Assembly: GCF_001650735.1 (NCBI RefSeq)
Contig: NZ_LXVY01000046.1
Span: forward strand, 106,727-170,726
Direction: 5' to 3'
Origin: Sphingomonas sp. TDK1
GTDB taxonomy: Bacteria > Pseudomonadota > Alphaproteobacteria > Sphingomonadales > Sphingomonadaceae
DNA: 64,000 nucleotides
The position numbers and the translations under genes were made by a program. The notes under the pieces were generated by a model. That model had not been told where the DNA came from. It worked only from the letters and a program-made list of their open reading frames with translations, and searched no databases. Of the stretch, positions 61,930 to 64,000 are shown piece after piece. The stretch's first letter is position 1; every line of letters begins with the position of its first letter.

Positions 61930-62607
61930 ATGAACCCGCTCGCGCTGATCGCCGAAGACGACAAGGACATTGCCGATATCCTCCGCGCCTATCTGGAGCG
62001 CGAGGGCTTCCGCACGGTGCAGGCGGGCGAAGGCCGCACTGCGCTGGACCTGCACCTGGCGCTGAAGCCCGACGTGCTGCTGCTCGACATCACGATGCCG
62101 CTGGTCGACGGCTGGGAGGTGCTCTCCGAAGTGCGCCGACGGGGTGGTACGCCAGTGCTGGTGCTCACCGCGCTCGACCAGGATATCGACAAGCTCCAGG
62201 CGCTGCGCATCGGCGCCGACGACTATGTCGTCAAGCCGTTCAACCCAGTGGAGGTCGTGGCGCGGGTGAAGGCGGTGCGGCGCCGCGCCGGGCCGGGCGC
62301 GTCCGGCGGGGTGTTGCGGATCGGCCCCGTCGAGATCGACACGATAGCACACCTCGTCCGCACCGACCGGGGCGAGGTGGCACTGACGCTAACCGAGTTC
62401 CGCCTGCTCACCCACATGGCGCGCACCCCCACCCGCGTGTTCAGCCGTAGCGAACTGCTCGACGCCTGCCTGCCGGGGTCGGATGCGCTCGATCGGACGG
62501 TGGACAGCCATGTCAGCAAGCTGCGCCGCAAGCTGGAACAGGCCGGCGCCCCCGAGATGCCGGAAGGCGTACGAGGCGTAGGCTATAGGCTCTGGTCGCG
62601 GTCATGA
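61930..62607 (+). CDS. OmpR-family response regulator (AdeR/BaeR-like)
   Basis: A 225-residue regulator: receiver (LIAEDDKDI; acceptor D53 in LLLDITMPLVDG; Lys in YVVKPFNPVEV) and a winged-helix DNA-binding domain (LTEFRLLTHMARTPTRVFSR, LDRTVDSHVSKLRRKLE). It is closest in style to AdeR/SmeR regulators of RND pumps and lies divergent from such a pump. The kinase start overlaps its stop (ATGA). Confidence 0.88.
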   Translation: MNPLALIAEDDKDIADILRAYLEREGFRTVQAGEGRTALDLHLALKPDVLLLDITMPLVDGWEVLSEVRRRGGTPVLVLTALDQDIDKLQALRIGADDYVVKPFNPVEVVARVKAVRRRAGPGASGGVLRIGPVEIDTIAHLVRTDRGEVALTLTEFRLLTHMARTPTRVFSRSELLDACLPGSDALDRTVDSHVSKLRRKLEQAGAPEMPEGVRGVGYRLWSRS

Positions 62608-63677
62608 AGACGCGGATGAGCCTGGCCCGCCAGCTGGCAATCGCAATGGCGGCACTGGCGACAATGGCCATCGTCGCCACCTCGGCCACCTTCTACATCG
62701 TGTATGCGGTGCTGGAACGGTTGCAGGTCATCGCCCCGCTGCCACCTGGGGTCGACGGTTTCACTAGCCTCGATCTCGGCATAACCCTAACCGGCTGCCT
62801 CTTCGGCGCGCTGTTGGCGCTCGCGATCGCGCTGTGGGTGTCCAGACGGATCGTCCGCCCGCTACGCGCCTTGGGGGACGCCGCGCGCCGCATCGCTGAG
62901 GGCGATCTTGCCACAAGGATCGAGCCGATGCCGGAGGCCCATGGCGAGACGGCGCTGCTCATCGCCGATTTCAACGCGATGGCGGGACGGTTGCGGGGAA
63001 TGTCCGAAGACGTTTCGACATGGAATGCCCAGATCGCCCACGAGCTGCGCACGCCTCTCACGATCCTTCGCGGGCGGTTGCAGGGCGCGCAGGACGGCGT
63101 ATTCGCGCTCGACGCGCAACTGATCGCCGGACTGTTGCAGCAGGTCGACGGCCTCACCCGCCTCGTCGAGGACCTGCGCAGCGTCAGCCTGGCGGACAGT
63201 GGGCGGCTGGAGCTGACGCTTACGGAGGTGGATGTCAGGGCGGAAGTCGAGGCGCTGGCGCCCGCCCTCGCATCGATGCTCGCGCCTGCGGGCTTCGGCC
63301 TGGCGCTGGACCTGCGGCCCGGGTTCGTTCGCGCCGATCCAGCCCGGCTGCGTCAGGCGATCCTCGCGCTCGTCGAAAACGCGCGTCGCCATGCCGATCC
63401 GTGCGTGCTCCGGATCGAGACCGATTTCATCGATTCCGTCGCGGCGATCAGCGTGATTGATGGAGGTCCCGGCCTTCGTTCCGGATTTCAGAATCGGGCG
63501 TTCGACCCATTCGCGAGGGACACGCGGGACACGCGGGACACGCAGGGAACGGGACTGGGGCTCGCCGTTGTCCGAGCCATCGCGCGCGCCCACGGCGGCG
63601 ATGCCGCATACGCACGGACCGCGACCCAATCCATTTTCAGGCTGAACTTGCCCCTGCCGGACTCCAAGGCGCCGTAG
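62604..63677 (+). CDS. sensor histidine kinase (AdeS/BaeS-like)
   Basis: A 357-residue kinase: two membrane segments (about 8-36 and 58-80) flanking a very short periplasmic loop, a HAMP domain (RRIVRPLRALGDAARRIAEG), HisKA with H146 in IAHELRTPLTIL, and an ATPase domain with N-box VENARRHAD, DGGPGL and GTGLGLAVVRAI. The short periplasmic part suggests it senses the membrane rather than a soluble ligand. The ATP-lid carries a 9-bp tandem repeat (RDTRDTRDT). It pairs with the regulator upstream to control the RND operon. Confidence 0.88.
   Translation: MKTRMSLARQLAIAMAALATMAIVATSATFYIVYAVLERLQVIAPLPPGVDGFTSLDLGITLTGCLFGALLALAIALWVSRRIVRPLRALGDAARRIAEGDLATRIEPMPEAHGETALLIADFNAMAGRLRGMSEDVSTWNAQIAHELRTPLTILRGRLQGAQDGVFALDAQLIAGLLQQVDGLTRLVEDLRSVSLADSGRLELTLTEVDVRAEVEALAPALASMLAPAGFGLALDLRPGFVRADPARLRQAILALVENARRHADPCVLRIETDFIDSVAAISVIDGGPGLRSGFQNRAFDPFARDTRDTRDTQGTGLGLAVVRAIARAHGGDAAYARTATQSIFRLNLPLPDSKAP
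63517..63543 (+). repeat. 9-bp tandem repeat inside the kinase ATP-lid
   Basis: Three perfect in-frame copies of GGGACACGC, translating to repeated Arg-Asp-Thr between the G1 box (DGGPGL) and G2 box (GTGLGL). A repeat number change would keep the frame and alter the lid length. Confidence 0.85.
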
Positions 63678-63841
63678 CCCCCGGCAGCGGGGCCGCAAAC
63701 GGATACCACGTTGCAGCGGAGGCTGCCTGCAAGGTCCGACGCGGGAAAGCTGCATCTGCTCAACTGCCGCCGACATCGTATCGCGGATCGCTCGGCATTG
63801 CCGCCGTTCATCCCCCCCCCGTCTGATGGGATGGTGGTATG

Positions 63842-63979
63842 AAGAGGTTGCGGAAGGGAGCCCGTCCCCCCCGAGGGTCTGGAGCCCGATAGGGAGCAAG
63901 GGTCCCTTCCGCGTTGGTCACAACCCTGAACAGTTGCTTGGGACTACCGATCCCGCACGACATGGACAGGAGCCATACC
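63842..63979 (+). ncRNA. structured leader of an IS110-type element, candidate bridge RNA
   Basis: The region upstream of the MPQAVIG start contains a perfect 10-bp stem, GCGGAAGGGA (63850-63859) with TCCCTTCCGC (63903-63912), enclosing a 43-base loop rich in G and C, then GTTG-gtca-CAAC (63913-63924) and a GGG/CCC hairpin. IS110-group elements carry a bridge RNA in just this left-end position, with loops that pair with target and donor DNA. The loops cannot be assigned without the element's right end. Confidence 0.45.
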
Positions 63980-64000
63980 ATGCCACAAGCCGTCATCGGC
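63980..64000 (+). CDS. start of a probable IS110-family transposase, cut by the window edge
   Basis: ATG 63980 is preceded by the ribosome site GACAGGAG (63965-63972). Only MPQAVIG is visible. IS110 DEDD recombinases commonly start with a similar stretch continuing IDVSK; the visible residues and the long structured leader fit, but seven residues cannot prove it. Confidence 0.45.

Noticed and set aside
1..64000. tRNA, rRNA, CRISPR arrays, phage genes
   Set aside because: No cloverleaf, rRNA-like segment, regularly spaced repeats or phage structural genes were seen on either strand by reading.

Overview
The window is one contiguous stretch of a high-GC alphaproteobacterial chromosome, most likely from Sphingomonas or a close relative. 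This rests on gene content and style: TonB-dependent receptors, Tat-exported enzymes, HWE-family kinases, NodT-type outer-membrane lipoproteins, frequent 4-bp gene overlaps, and LacI-type and GH92/GH30/GH15 sugar genes. No database search was possible, so the taxonomic call is an inference. No rRNA, tRNA or CRISPR array was seen. The window opens inside a Crp/Fnr regulator gene and ends about 20 bases into a probable IS110-type transposase.

Layout. Positions 1-5.2 kb hold a truncated Crp/Fnr regulator, a cysteine-synthase-like PLP enzyme, a Tat-exported phosphocholine-type phospholipase C, and a LacI regulator with a perfect 16-bp palindrome directly upstream. Positions 5.2-11 kb (minus strand) form a tightly overlapping signalling operon: a membrane hybrid kinase with three receivers, a CheR methyltransferase, and a receiver-PAS-HWE kinase-receiver protein. 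Positions 11.2-16.3 kb (minus) form an envelope operon: an ABC-exporter-like protein whose nucleotide-binding motifs are all lost, a HlyD adaptor, a TolC-like channel and an MlaA-like protein without a lipobox. Positions 16.4-23.0 kb carry a LysR regulator, an EAL phosphodiesterase, class I fumarase, a DoxX protein and several small secreted or membrane proteins.

Positions 23.0-27.9 kb hold a TetR repressor divergent from a NodT-EmrA-EmrB tripartite pump, with two matching inverted repeats in the shared promoter region. Positions 28-33.3 kb hold a TonB-dependent receptor, a TauE/SafE permease and a Tat-exported aminotransferase, suggesting uptake and periplasmic processing of an unidentified compound. 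Positions 33.4-42.9 kb hold a two-component system, whose NtrC-like regulator lacks the GAFTGA loop and the Walker B glutamate, divergent from a MacA/MacB-like transporter operon. That operon has two paralogous permeases and a 33-codon membrane-peptide ORF coupled to both neighbours.

Positions 42.9-53.2 kb carry an exonuclease-like protein, a diguanylate cyclase, three glycosidases (GH92, GH30, GH15), an SDR dehydrogenase, a GST, and a probable decayed glycosidase fragment between GH92 and GH30. Positions 53.3-63.7 kb carry a DUF1543 protein, a flavoprotein, cytochrome b561, and an RND efflux operon divergent from an AdeRS-like two-component system, with direct repeats in the shared region. 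The right edge (63.8-64.0 kb) looks like the left end of an IS110-family element, including a structured leader that could be its bridge RNA.
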